64,000 bases of DNA from an uncultured Bacilli bacterium (GTDB lineage: Bacteria; Bacillota_I; Bacilli_A; RF39; UBA660). Below, one piece after another: positions 8,795 to 16,995 of the stretch. The position numbers and the translations under genes were made by a program. The notes under the pieces were generated by a model. The model did no database searches and was not told the origin of the DNA. It saw only the letters and a program-made list of their open reading frames with translations. The stretch covers positions 124,001 through 188,000 of the forward strand of contig CAKOPN010000003.1 of NCBI GenBank assembly GCA_934100165.1. Reading direction: 5' to 3'. Positions within the stretch are counted from its first letter, which is position 1. Each line of letters opens with the position of its first letter.

Positions 8795-8992
8795 CTACTT
8801 AATAATTTTTTTTAATTTTTTATTAAATTCTATTCTAGGCATCATTATAAGTCTATTACAATTTGTGCATCGTAACTTTATATCAGCACCAACTCGCATT
8901 ATTTCCCACTCATTAGCACCACACGGATGTCCTTTTTTCATTGTAACAATTGTGCCTAAATCATATTTTTTTTCTTCCATGCTATCACTCAT
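8795..8992 (-). CDS. yyzM: DUF951 family protein, YyzM-like
   Basis: 65-residue protein with KYDLGTIVTMKKGHPCGANE, WEIMRVGADIKLRC and CTNCNRLIMMPRIEF. This is the DUF951 pattern: one Cys after HP plus a CxxC pair, probably a small zinc-binding or nucleic-acid-binding fold of unknown role. Its start codon overlaps the parB stop region by 8 bp, suggesting translational coupling. The same neighbour is found beside ychF and parB in Bacillus. Confidence 0.88.
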   Translation of the reverse strand: MSDSMEEKKYDLGTIVTMKKGHPCGANEWEIMRVGADIKLRCTNCNRLIMMPRIEFNKKLKKIIK

Positions 8993-9878
8993 TAATATTT
9001 AAAATTTCAAGTATTCTATTCAAATCATTTATATTACTAAATGATATGTTAATCTTATTTTTGTTTATTTTTACTCTTGTACCAAGTTTATCACACATCA
9101 AATTTTCTACATAAGAGTATTCCGTATTCTTTTCTCTTTTACGTAATTTATGTACTTTTTCTATTTGTCCACTTTGCGCTAATTGTTCAAGTTCTCTAAC
9201 ATTTAAATTTTCGTTTATAACTTTATTAGCTAATGTTATTATATCTGCTTTATTCTCTATTTTGCTTAAAACTCTAGCATGACTCATAGATATTTTACCT
9301 TCTACTATCATGTCCTTAACTTCTTCTGGTAAGTTTAAAAGCCCAAGCATATTAGTAACATGTACCCTACTTTTTCCAAGTTTTGTAGCAAGTGCTTCTT
9401 GTGTAAGAGCCAATGAATTTATCAAATTTCTATATGCCATTGCCTCTTCTATTGCATTTAAATTTTCTCTTTGTAAGTTTTCAAGAAGTGCTATTTCCAT
9501 CATTTGTTCATCAGTAAAATCTCTTACTATTGCTGGTATTGTTGTAAGTCCAGCCATAGTAGCTGCTTTAACACGTCTTTCACCTGCTATTATCTCATAA
9601 CCCTTAATTGCACTTTTTTTAATTATTATTGGTTGAAATACGCCATGTTCTCTTATAGAGTTAGCAAGTTCTTCTAGTTTTTCTCCATCAAAAACCTTTC
9701 TAGGCTGATATGGATTTGCTCTTAACTCACTAATATCCATCTCTATTATTTCTTCTTTTGGAGTTGCATCGATTATCTTTTCCTCTATTGTATCGAAATT
9801 TAGTTGTTCACTATTAAATAATTCTTCTAATCCTTTTCCTAAGGCTCTTCTTTTAAAATTATTGTCCATTTCTTTCAA
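8985..9878 (-). CDS. parB: Chromosome partitioning protein ParB (Spo0J)
   Basis: 297-residue CTP-dependent DNA clamp that loads at parS. The N-terminal RRALGKGLEELF (10-21) is the ParA-stimulating peptide. CTP-binding motifs are GERRV (99-103) and ENLQRENLNAIEEA (133-146). The helix-turn-helix is LTQEALATKLGKSRVHVTNM (158-177). At the positions that separate parS from Noc-site binding (173, 179, 184 and 201 in Caulobacter numbering) it has R171, M177, N182 and S199; the Arg is the ParB-type residue. Its start overlaps parA by 20 bp; Met1 or Met4 could be used. Likely targets are the parS sites at 28.6-29.2 kb. Confidence 0.96.
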   Translation of the reverse strand: MKEMDNNFKRRALGKGLEELFNSEQLNFDTIEEKIIDATPKEEIIEMDISELRANPYQPRKVFDGEKLEELANSIREHGVFQPIIIKKSAIKGYEIIAGERRVKAATMAGLTTIPAIVRDFTDEQMMEIALLENLQRENLNAIEEAMAYRNLINSLALTQEALATKLGKSRVHVTNMLGLLNLPEEVKDMIVEGKISMSHARVLSKIENKADIITLANKVINENLNVRELEQLAQSGQIEKVHKLRKREKNTEYSYVENLMCDKLGTRVKINKNKINISFSNINDLNRILEILNINE

Positions 9879-10644
9879 TCACTTCCTTCGCTAGATTTAA
9901 ATATGCATCTGTCGCTCTACACTTTGGGTCATACGCAATTATTGGTTTACCATGTGAAGGACATTCTGCAAGTCTTACTAATCTTGGTATTATTGTATCA
10001 TAAACTCGCTCTTTAAAATATTTTCTTATTTCTTCTACTACTTCAAATCCTAAGTTAGCACGAGAATCTAACATTGTTAATAATACTCCTTCTATATCCA
10101 ATTCGGGATTCAACTGCTTTTGCGCCATCATAATAGTATTCAAAAGCTGCATAATTCCTTCCAAAGCTAAAAACTCACATTGTACAGGAATTATAACAGA
10201 ATTTGATGCTGTCAATGCATTTATAGTAATTATACTAAGTGATGGTGGACAGTCAACTATTATAAAATCATAATTATCTCTTATAGGATCAATTTTATTT
10301 TTTAATTGTGCACCCTTAGCAAATGTAGGTTCATCTTTACTTCTTTCAAAAAACTCAGCATCAAGTCCACTTAAATTAACCGTTGCAGGAAGTAAGTCAA
10401 GTCTTTTATACTTAGTATGAATAATCGCTTCGTTTATGTCACATCTATCTATAAGTACATCATAAATAGTTTTATCAATATCTCCTTTATTCATGCCTAT
10501 TCCTGTTGTAGTATTTCCTTGTGGGTCTAAATCAAGCAATAAAACTTTTTTACCTAAATATGCTAAAGATGCTGAAAGATTTATACTTGTAGTAGTCTTT
10601 CCTACACCGCCTTTTTGATTAACTAAGGATATCATCTTTCCCAT
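9859..10644 (-). CDS. parA: Chromosome partitioning ATPase ParA (Soj)
   Basis: 261 residues with the deviant Walker A KGGVGKTT (11-18), the DLDPQGNTTTGIG segment (38-50) and the Walker B-like IIVDCPPSLS. It forms ATP-dependent sandwich dimers on the nucleoid; ParB stimulates ATP hydrolysis, and in Bacillus it also controls DnaA. GAGGTGTGATAAG precedes the ATG. It is the promoter-proximal gene of parA-parB-yyzM-abgT-ychF. Confidence 0.97.
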   Translation of the reverse strand: MGKMISLVNQKGGVGKTTTSINLSASLAYLGKKVLLLDLDPQGNTTTGIGMNKGDIDKTIYDVLIDRCDINEAIIHTKYKRLDLLPATVNLSGLDAEFFERSKDEPTFAKGAQLKNKIDPIRDNYDFIIVDCPPSLSIITINALTASNSVIIPVQCEFLALEGIMQLLNTIMMAQKQLNPELDIEGVLLTMLDSRANLGFEVVEEIRKYFKERVYDTIIPRLVRLAECPSHGKPIIAYDPKCRATDAYLNLAKEVIERNGQ

Positions 10645-10658
10645 CTTATCACACCTCT

Positions 10659-10687
10659 TTTATAACCATGTATATTCATTTTATCAA
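10659..10687 (-). promoter_or_regulatory. Sigma-A-type promoter for the parA operon
   Basis: Minus strand: TTGATA (10687-10682), 17-bp spacer, TATAAA (10664-10659), 15 bases before the parA start codon. Confidence 0.6.
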
Positions 10688-10738
10688 ATATCACAAAAAT
10701 AATAAATCTTTTTAGTAAATATTTTGGCTTACAAATGA

Positions 10739-10763
10739 AAAAGAGGAAAAAGGCTCCTCTTAA
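10739..10763 (-). terminator. Terminator after noc
   Basis: Minus-strand AAGAGGA and TCCTCTT form a 7-bp stem around a GC-containing loop, followed by a T-rich tract. It separates noc from parA. Confidence 0.7.
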
Positions 10764-10776
10764 AAATTCAAACTAA

Positions 10777-12282
10777 CTAAACAGTTTTATCAACTTTTAT
10801 AGTGATTTGATATAAATTATCTGAATCATTTTCATCTATCAATACTTTATATCCTTTGCCTTCTAGGTCTTTTATGACATTTTTAATATCATTTATTGCC
10901 GGTGCAACATCTTTTTTATTGTTAATCCCATTTAAATTTAATGGTGAACCAGACATTGAACTAGCTAAATTGTTATTTAGTCCTCCAAAATTATTTCCAA
11001 ACATACTATTATTGCTTGTACTAGGTGTATTGCTATTCATATTATTAGTATTGTTGTTTAATCCAAACATTCCACCATTATTTGCCATAGATGCATTATG
11101 TTCATTTGAATTACTAGATAATCCAGTATTACCAAATGACAATGTATTATTGGAATTATTATTCACATTATTTATATCATTTCCTGGTTCTCTATTGAAT
11201 AAGTTACCTACAGGACTTAATATTCCAGTATTATTTGTTTGTGACTTATTATCATTGTTATTTAACAAGCTTGAATTACTGTTTACACCACTTGTATTAT
11301 TCATATTGTTCTTATTTTTATTAAAGAACTCATCAAAGGATGGTACAAATTTAAATTTATTTTCTTCTTTTTGTTCATTTGTATCACGCATAAGCTCTTT
11401 AACACCAACATTAGGTGTACTTGGTCCATTTATATCTGTAGCATTTTGTCTAATTTGATTTATATCTACAGAAGTTGGATTAAATAATGGTGTATTGCTT
11501 TGTGGTTGAACATTTGTATTTGCTGAATTACTAAATGATAAAGTGCCAATAGATGAATTATTACTAAAATTATTATTAGATGGTGTAACGTTATTTTGTG
11601 ATATGTTATTGTTCATCATATTACCAAAACTAGATATACCACTATTCATACTAGCACCTCCACTGTTAGTGCTACCGCCTTCATTCATTTCTTTTATTTC
11701 TTTATCAAGTTCTCTTACTGTCATTTTTTCAGCTATGATTTTATCAAGCATCTTTATTTGATCATTCTTATTTAGTATATTTAACAAACTTCTTGCATGA
11801 CGCTCAGAAATTTTCTCTTTTAGAAGTGCATCTTGTACTTCATCTGGAAGAGCCAAAAGTCTAAGCTTATTTGAAACAACTGACTGAGTTTTTCCCATTG
11901 TATGTGCAAGTTGTTCTTGTGTCATACCATCCTCGAGTTCAAGAATCTTTTGATAAGTTCTTGCTTCTTCAATAGGAGTTAAATCTCTTCTTTGAAGATT
12001 CTCAATAAGTGCCACTTTAGAACTTTCTTTATCATCTAAATTTTTAATAATTGCAGGTATCTTTGTAAGCCCAGCCATTGTTGAAGCTTTGTATCTTCTT
12101 TCTCCTGCAATAATTTCATATTTATTTTCTACTTTTCTAACTATAATAGGTTGAATCACACCATGTTCTTTAATTGATATAGCAAGTTCTTTTAAAGCTT
12201 GGTCATCAAAAACCTCTCTTGGTTGAAATCTATTAGGTATAATATCATCAAGATATAAATATACGACTTCGTTATTTTCCAT
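10777..12282 (-). CDS. noc: Nucleoid occlusion protein Noc with a very long Asn/Ser-rich FG linker
   Basis: ParB paralogue that binds Noc sites and blocks septation over the nucleoid. In 501 residues: ParB N-domain with PNRFQPREVFDD (16-27), GERRY (60-64) and ENLQRRDLTPIEEA (94-107); helix-turn-helix TQEQLAHTMGKTQSVVSNKL (121-140); and a C-terminal dimer domain (456-501, ending LYQITIKVDKTV). At the specificity positions it has Q133, K139, A144 and R161; Bacillus Noc has Q, K, K and R. Residues 201-455 are Asn/Ser/Gly-rich with FG dipeptides (SSFG, LSFG, MFGL, MFGNNFGG), making it far longer than Bacillus Noc (about 283). Only about 15 residues precede the conserved NRFQPR, so the usual amphipathic membrane-binding helix is missing. 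GAGGAG lies 9 bases before the ATG, supporting this start. Confidence 0.93.
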   Translation of the reverse strand: MENNEVVYLYLDDIIPNRFQPREVFDDQALKELAISIKEHGVIQPIIVRKVENKYEIIAGERRYKASTMAGLTKIPAIIKNLDDKESSKVALIENLQRRDLTPIEEARTYQKILELEDGMTQEQLAHTMGKTQSVVSNKLRLLALPDEVQDALLKEKISERHARSLLNILNKNDQIKMLDKIIAEKMTVRELDKEIKEMNEGGSTNSGGASMNSGISSFGNMMNNNISQNNVTPSNNNFSNNSSIGTLSFSNSANTNVQPQSNTPLFNPTSVDINQIRQNATDINGPSTPNVGVKELMRDTNEQKEENKFKFVPSFDEFFNKNKNNMNNTSGVNSNSSLLNNNDNKSQTNNTGILSPVGNLFNREPGNDINNVNNNSNNTLSFGNTGLSSNSNEHNASMANNGGMFGLNNNTNNMNSNTPSTSNNSMFGNNFGGLNNNLASSMSGSPLNLNGINNKKDVAPAINDIKNVIKDLEGKGYKVLIDENDSDNLYQITIKVDKTV

Positions 12283-12325
12283 AATATAACACTCCTCAAT
12301 CCTCTGTATTCTTTTCTACTATAAC

Positions 12326-12354
12326 ATTATAAAATAAAAAATCCAAAATTACAA
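12326..12354 (-). promoter_or_regulatory. noc promoter, overlapping the end of rsmG
   Basis: Minus strand: TTGTAA (12354-12349), 17-bp spacer, TATAAT (12331-12326). The -35 element overlaps the rsmG stop codon and the loop of its terminator. Confidence 0.6.
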
Positions 12355-12362
12355 TGGATTTT
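12336..12362 (-). terminator. Terminator of the mnmE-mnmG-rsmG run
   Basis: Minus-strand AATCCA and TGGATT form a stem followed by TTTTTATTTT, straddling the rsmG stop codon. Confidence 0.55.
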
Positions 12363-13053
12363 TCTTTATTTTATCAATATTTCTAGGATATTTATTTGGA
12401 GTAGTCTTTATTTTTTCAAAGACAATTAAACTTCTTTTACTTTCCTCGATTGGTAATAAAAATTTGTCTACTTTATTAAATTTTAAACCTAGTATCGAAA
12501 GCTTTGGAAGTACCATCTCAAGTTCATCATCACAAAGTGCTTTCATGAAAACTAGTTTTCCTTGTATTTTCAAGGCTTTTACAGATATTTCTGAAAGTAC
12601 TGATAAATTTGCTACTGCTCTTGCAGTTATAATATCATATTTTTCTTCATTAACTTTAGAAAAATCCTCCATCCTAGAATGAACAGCTTCAATATTAACA
12701 AGTCCTAATTCTTTTATGATAGTATTCAAATAATTAACCCTCTTATTTAATGAATCAACAAGAGTAATTTTTAAATTTGGAAAAAAAATCTTTAAAACTA
12801 TACCAGGAAAACCTGCTCCACTTCCTACATCGCAAATATTTATATCCTTAGTTAAATCACAAACTCTAAATAAAGTTAAGCTATCATAGAAGTGTTTTAA
12901 ATAAACATCTTGAATCGCAGTAATCGTAGTTAAATTGATTTTTTCATTCCACAAAATCAAGAGATTATAAAATTCATCTAGTTTTTTTAACTTTTCCTCT
13001 GTAACTTCTATTCCAAGATTACATACCTCTAAAATAAATTGCTCTTTATTCAT
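12349..13053 (-). CDS. rsmG: 16S rRNA (guanine527-N7)-methyltransferase
   Basis: 234 residues. The SAM-binding motif is ICDVGSGAGFPGIVLKIF, preceded by the GidB signature LWNEKINLTTI and the HFYDSLTLF segment. It methylates G527 of 16S rRNA; loss gives low-level streptomycin resistance in many bacteria. It overlaps the mnmG 3' end by 8 bp, so translation is likely coupled. Confidence 0.97.
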   Translation of the reverse strand: MNKEQFILEVCNLGIEVTEEKLKKLDEFYNLLILWNEKINLTTITAIQDVYLKHFYDSLTLFRVCDLTKDINICDVGSGAGFPGIVLKIFFPNLKITLVDSLNKRVNYLNTIIKELGLVNIEAVHSRMEDFSKVNEEKYDIITARAVANLSVLSEISVKALKIQGKLVFMKALCDDELEMVLPKLSILGLKFNKVDKFLLPIEESKRSLIVFEKIKTTPNKYPRNIDKIKKNPL

Positions 13054-14905
13054 TTTTACCTCTTTTTAAATATAAAAGTAGCATAGTTATATCTGCTGGA
13101 TTAACTCCACTAATTCTTAAAGCCTGACCTATAGATATAGGTTTAATTTCATTTAGCTTTTGAACAGCTTCTTTGGCAAGATTAGGAACCCTTGCATAAT
13201 CAATATCATCACTTATTTTGATATTATCATACTCTTTCATTTTTTGTGCTTCTTTTTTTGCTTTAGCAATATAACCATCATATTTAATTTCAATTTCCAC
13301 CTGTTCTATAACATCATTATTAAATTCTTCATCTACATAACTTTGAATATGCTTAAACTCAATTTCTGGCCTTTTTAATAAATCATAAAGTGTAATACTA
13401 TCATATAATTTGGTACTACCTAAGCTTTCTAAATAATCATTTATATCTTTTTTAGGTGTTAATTTTTTATTTTTTAAAACTTGTTTTAATTTTTCTATAT
13501 TAGCAAGTTTTTCTTCAAATTTTTCATATGTTTCATCACTTAATAAACCAATTTTTTTGCCATATTTCATAAGTCTCATATCAGCATTATCATGCCTTAA
13601 TAAAAGTCTATATTCTGCCCTTGAAGTAAGTAATCTGTAAGGGTCAATTACACCTTTTGTTACTAGGTCATCAATTAAAACTCCAATATATGCCTCATCT
13701 CTTCCTAATATAAGTGGGTCTTTATTATCTAGTTTTAATGCAGCATTGATCCCTGCTATTATCCCCTGACCTGCTGCTTCTTCATAACCACTTGTACCAT
13801 TTATTTGTCCAGCAGTATAAAGATTATTGATTATTTTCGTTTCAAGTGTTGGTTTCAATTGCTTTGAATCTATTGCATCATACTCTATTGCATATGCATA
13901 TTTAACAATTTTTGCATTTTCAAGACCAGGTAAACTGTGAACCATCTTTTCTTGAATATCATGTGGCATACTTGTAGAAAAACCTTGAATATAAATATCA
14001 TCGTAATATATGCTTTCTGGTTCTAAGAAAATTTGGTGTCTGTCTTTATCAGCAAATTTTACAATTTTATCTTCTATTGATGGACAATATCTTGGCCCAA
14101 CTCCTTCTACATAACCACCATACATACTAGATTTCTTTAAATTTTCCTTAATTATCTTATGTGTTAAAGGTGTTGTATATATTAAGTAACAAGGAATTTG
14201 TTTGTCTGTATCATATGTTATATTATTGACAAAAGAAAAGTTATGCATTTCCTTATCACCAGGTTGAATAGTAGCTTTTGAATAATCTATTGAACTTTTT
14301 TCAATTCTAGGAGGAGTTCCAGTTTTCAATCTTTTAATAGTGAATCCGTATTTTCTCAAAGCATCACTTAAATGTAATGATGGTTTCTCATCATGTGGAC
14401 CAGAAGAAAACTTAGTGGAACCATAAAGTATCATTGCTTTTAAATAAGTTCCAGTAGTTACCACTACAGCTTTTCCAAAAACATAAGTTCCATCTGCTAG
14501 AATAACACCTTTTACAGTATCATCCTCTACTATCAAATCTTCTACCATTGCCTCTAATATTTCAAGATTTTTTTGACTTTCTAATGTTTTTAACATTTCT
14601 TTTTTATACGTAATTTTATCAGCTTGAGCACGTAAAGCTCTTACTGCAGGGCCTTTTTTTGTATTTAACATTTTCATTTGTAGGAAACTTTTATCTGTAT
14701 TTTTGCCCATTTCACCACCAAGAGCATCTATTTCTCTTACTATTATTCCCTTAGCAGGACCACCTATTGAAGGATTGCAAGGCATATCAGCAATATTTTT
14801 TTTATTTCCTGTAACAAGAAGCGTTTTCTTGCCTAATCTAGAAGCAGCAAGACAAGCCTCACATCCAGCATGTCCACCACCTATTACTATAACATCATAA
14901 TTCAT
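13046..14905 (-). CDS. mnmG: tRNA uridine-34 carboxymethylaminomethyl-modification enzyme MnmG
   Basis: 619 residues. FAD-binding GGGHAGCEA near the N-terminus, PCNPSIGGPAKG, the GTGTPPRI-type segment (LKTGTPPRIEKSS), YCPSIEDKIVKF, and the AGQINGTSGYEEAAGQG signature. With MnmE it makes cmnm5U at the wobble position of several tRNAs. It sits between rsmG and mnmE in the standard origin order. Confidence 0.98.
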   Translation of the reverse strand: MNYDVIVIGGGHAGCEACLAASRLGKKTLLVTGNKKNIADMPCNPSIGGPAKGIIVREIDALGGEMGKNTDKSFLQMKMLNTKKGPAVRALRAQADKITYKKEMLKTLESQKNLEILEAMVEDLIVEDDTVKGVILADGTYVFGKAVVVTTGTYLKAMILYGSTKFSSGPHDEKPSLHLSDALRKYGFTIKRLKTGTPPRIEKSSIDYSKATIQPGDKEMHNFSFVNNITYDTDKQIPCYLIYTTPLTHKIIKENLKKSSMYGGYVEGVGPRYCPSIEDKIVKFADKDRHQIFLEPESIYYDDIYIQGFSTSMPHDIQEKMVHSLPGLENAKIVKYAYAIEYDAIDSKQLKPTLETKIINNLYTAGQINGTSGYEEAAGQGIIAGINAALKLDNKDPLILGRDEAYIGVLIDDLVTKGVIDPYRLLTSRAEYRLLLRHDNADMRLMKYGKKIGLLSDETYEKFEEKLANIEKLKQVLKNKKLTPKKDINDYLESLGSTKLYDSITLYDLLKRPEIEFKHIQSYVDEEFNNDVIEQVEIEIKYDGYIAKAKKEAQKMKEYDNIKISDDIDYARVPNLAKEAVQKLNEIKPISIGQALRISGVNPADITMLLLYLKRGKNE

Positions 14906-14967
14906 AATATCACGTCACTTCCATAAATCTACTGTATTATACACCATATTAGTAAAAATAAACATAT

Positions 14968-16323
14968 TTATTTTCCTAAACAAAATTGACTAAATAATTG
15001 ATCAATTAGCTCATCACTGTAATTTTCTCCAAGAATTTCACCTAATTTTTCCCAAATTCTTTTAATATCTATCTCAAGCATATCAACAGGTACAGAAAGA
15101 GCAATACCACCTTCAACATCTGACAATATAGAAAGTGATTCTTTAGCAAGAGTAATTTGACGCATATTAGTAAAAATTTCACAATAGTTCTGCTCAATTT
15201 CATCTAAGTTAAACATTGAAATTATTTTATTCTTTAACTCCTCTATTCCATCAACGCTAATTGTATCTGTATACACTATATTTTCAAAGTTATAATTAGC
15301 AATGTTAAGTTTGTTCTCTAAGTCTTTTTTGTTAACAACTACAATATATTTCTTATTTTTTATTTTCTCTAGAATTGTTTTTTCTTCTTCGGTTAATTCT
15401 TTATTATTATTTAACACAAATAATACCAAATCAGCTTTATCTATTTGCTCGATGCTTTTTTCTACTCCGAATTTTTCAACAACATCATCAGTATCTCTAA
15501 TTCCAGCCGTATCAATAAAATTAAGTAAAATACCATTTAAAGTAATTGAACCCTCAACAATGTCTCTCGTTGTACCAGCAATATCAGTAACAATCGCCTT
15601 TTCTTCATTCAAAAGTTTGTTTAAAATACTACTCTTACCTACGTTTGGGCTTCCTACAATTGCAACATTTATTCCCTCTTTTATAATTTTTCTATTCATA
15701 GATTCGTTAACTATTTCTGAAAGAGAACGTCTCATCTCAGCTACTCTATCTTTTATCATTTCTATAGTTACTTCTTCAGCATCTTCATATTCAGGATAAT
15801 CGATATTAACTTCAATATTAGCTAAAAGTTCTAAAATATTTTGTCTAAATTTCCTAATTATTGATGAAAGTCTTCCTTCTAACTGATTTATTGCCCCTTT
15901 TCTAGCTGTCTCAGTCTTTGCATTTATAACATCCATAACAGCTTCCGCTTCAACCAAATCTATTCTGCCATTCAAAAAAGCTCTCTTTGTAAATTCACCT
16001 GCTTCAGCAAGCCTTGCACCTTTTAATATCATTAACTCAAGAATTTTATTAGTAGCCGCAATACCACCATGACAGTTAATTTCAACTACATCTTCCATGG
16101 TATAAGTTTTTGGTGCTTTCATAACAGATATCAAAACTTCATCTATTACTTCATCATTATCAATAATATGTCCATAATTTATAGTATGTGAATCAACTTC
16201 TTCTAAGTTTTTACCTTTAAATACACTATTTACAAGTTTAATAGAACCTTCTCCACTAAGTCTCACTATAGAAATAGCGCCTTTTCCAAGTGCAGTAGAA
16301 ATAGCTACGATAATATCATTCAC
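14968..16323 (-). CDS. mnmE: tRNA modification GTPase MnmE
   Basis: 451 residues. The N-terminal folate-binding-like domain starts at Met1. A helical domain carries an inserted G domain with GSPNVGKS (224-231), switch TTRD (251-254) and DTAGIRDT. The C-terminus ends in CLGK, the catalytic CxGK tail. It works with MnmG on wobble uridines. Confidence 0.98.
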   Translation of the reverse strand: MNDIIVAISTALGKGAISIVRLSGEGSIKLVNSVFKGKNLEEVDSHTINYGHIIDNDEVIDEVLISVMKAPKTYTMEDVVEINCHGGIAATNKILELMILKGARLAEAGEFTKRAFLNGRIDLVEAEAVMDVINAKTETARKGAINQLEGRLSSIIRKFRQNILELLANIEVNIDYPEYEDAEEVTIEMIKDRVAEMRRSLSEIVNESMNRKIIKEGINVAIVGSPNVGKSSILNKLLNEEKAIVTDIAGTTRDIVEGSITLNGILLNFIDTAGIRDTDDVVEKFGVEKSIEQIDKADLVLFVLNNNKELTEEEKTILEKIKNKKYIVVVNKKDLENKLNIANYNFENIVYTDTISVDGIEELKNKIISMFNLDEIEQNYCEIFTNMRQITLAKESLSILSDVEGGIALSVPVDMLEIDIKRIWEKLGEILGENYSDELIDQLFSQFCLGK

Positions 16324-16365
16324 AATATCACTCCCTTTAACAAGACTTCATTATAACAAATAATT

Positions 16366-16394
16366 AAAAAAAAGAGAAGAACTAATCTTCTCTA
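16366..16394 (-). terminator. Terminator after jag
   Basis: Minus-strand AGAGAAG and CTTCTCT form a 7-bp stem around ATTAGTT, followed by eight T residues. It overlaps the jag stop codon and separates the rpmH-to-jag block from mnmE. Confidence 0.8.
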
Positions 16395-16993
16395 GGTTTA
16401 ATAACAACATATCTATTTGGTTCTTCACCAAAACTTTCTGTATAAACATATTTGTCATCATTTAATATATTGTGAACAATTCTTCTTTCATAAGAATTCA
16501 TAGGCTCTAACTTAGCTTCTACTTTTGACTTAGCAACATCTCTTGCAACACTTTTTGCCATTCTTTCAATGTTTTTCTGTTGCTTTAGTTTGTATTCTCC
16601 AACATCTAAATTAAATTTATAGAAGAATCCAAGTTCATTATACACTGCTTGTCTAATAATTGTGCTAAGAGCTGCCATATTTTTACCATCTTTTCCAATA
16701 AGTAAATTATTGTTATCACTATGCAAAGTAATATTCAAAATACCATCTCTTACTTTTGATTCAATTTGAGTTTGAAATCCCATATTGCTAGTAATCTTTA
16801 AAGCAAAATCTTTTATAAAGTCATCAACATCCGCTTTTTTAATAACCTCTACTTCTACTTTTTTAGCTTTAAATAAACCACCTTTTTGTTCACTTGACTT
16901 ATAGAAAATGTCATCTTTTCCAACATTCAACTCATTGTAAGCTACTTCTAATGCATCTTCTAAAGTTTTTCCATTAAATGTGTACTTCTCCAT
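16382..16993 (-). CDS. jag: Jag/KhpB RNA-binding protein
   Basis: 203 residues from the ATG at 16993, preceded by AGAAGG. The longer frame to 17065 would overlap yidC and lacks a ribosome-binding site. An N-terminal Jag_N domain (MEKYTFNGKTLEDALEVAYN) and linker lead to a KH domain with LIGKDGKNMAALSTI and an R3H domain around SYERRIVHNIL. KhpB acts with KhpA as an RNA chaperone affecting division and wall synthesis. It starts 2 bp after the yidC stop codon. Confidence 0.95.
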   Translation of the reverse strand: MEKYTFNGKTLEDALEVAYNELNVGKDDIFYKSSEQKGGLFKAKKVEVEVIKKADVDDFIKDFALKITSNMGFQTQIESKVRDGILNITLHSDNNNLLIGKDGKNMAALSTIIRQAVYNELGFFYKFNLDVGEYKLKQQKNIERMAKSVARDVAKSKVEAKLEPMNSYERRIVHNILNDDKYVYTESFGEEPNRYVVIKPRED

Positions 16994-16995
16994 AT

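Noticed and set aside
10856..11761. Plus-strand open frames opposite noc
   Set aside because: They are Leu/Phe-rich shadows of the Asn/Ser-rich linker codons, without start sites.
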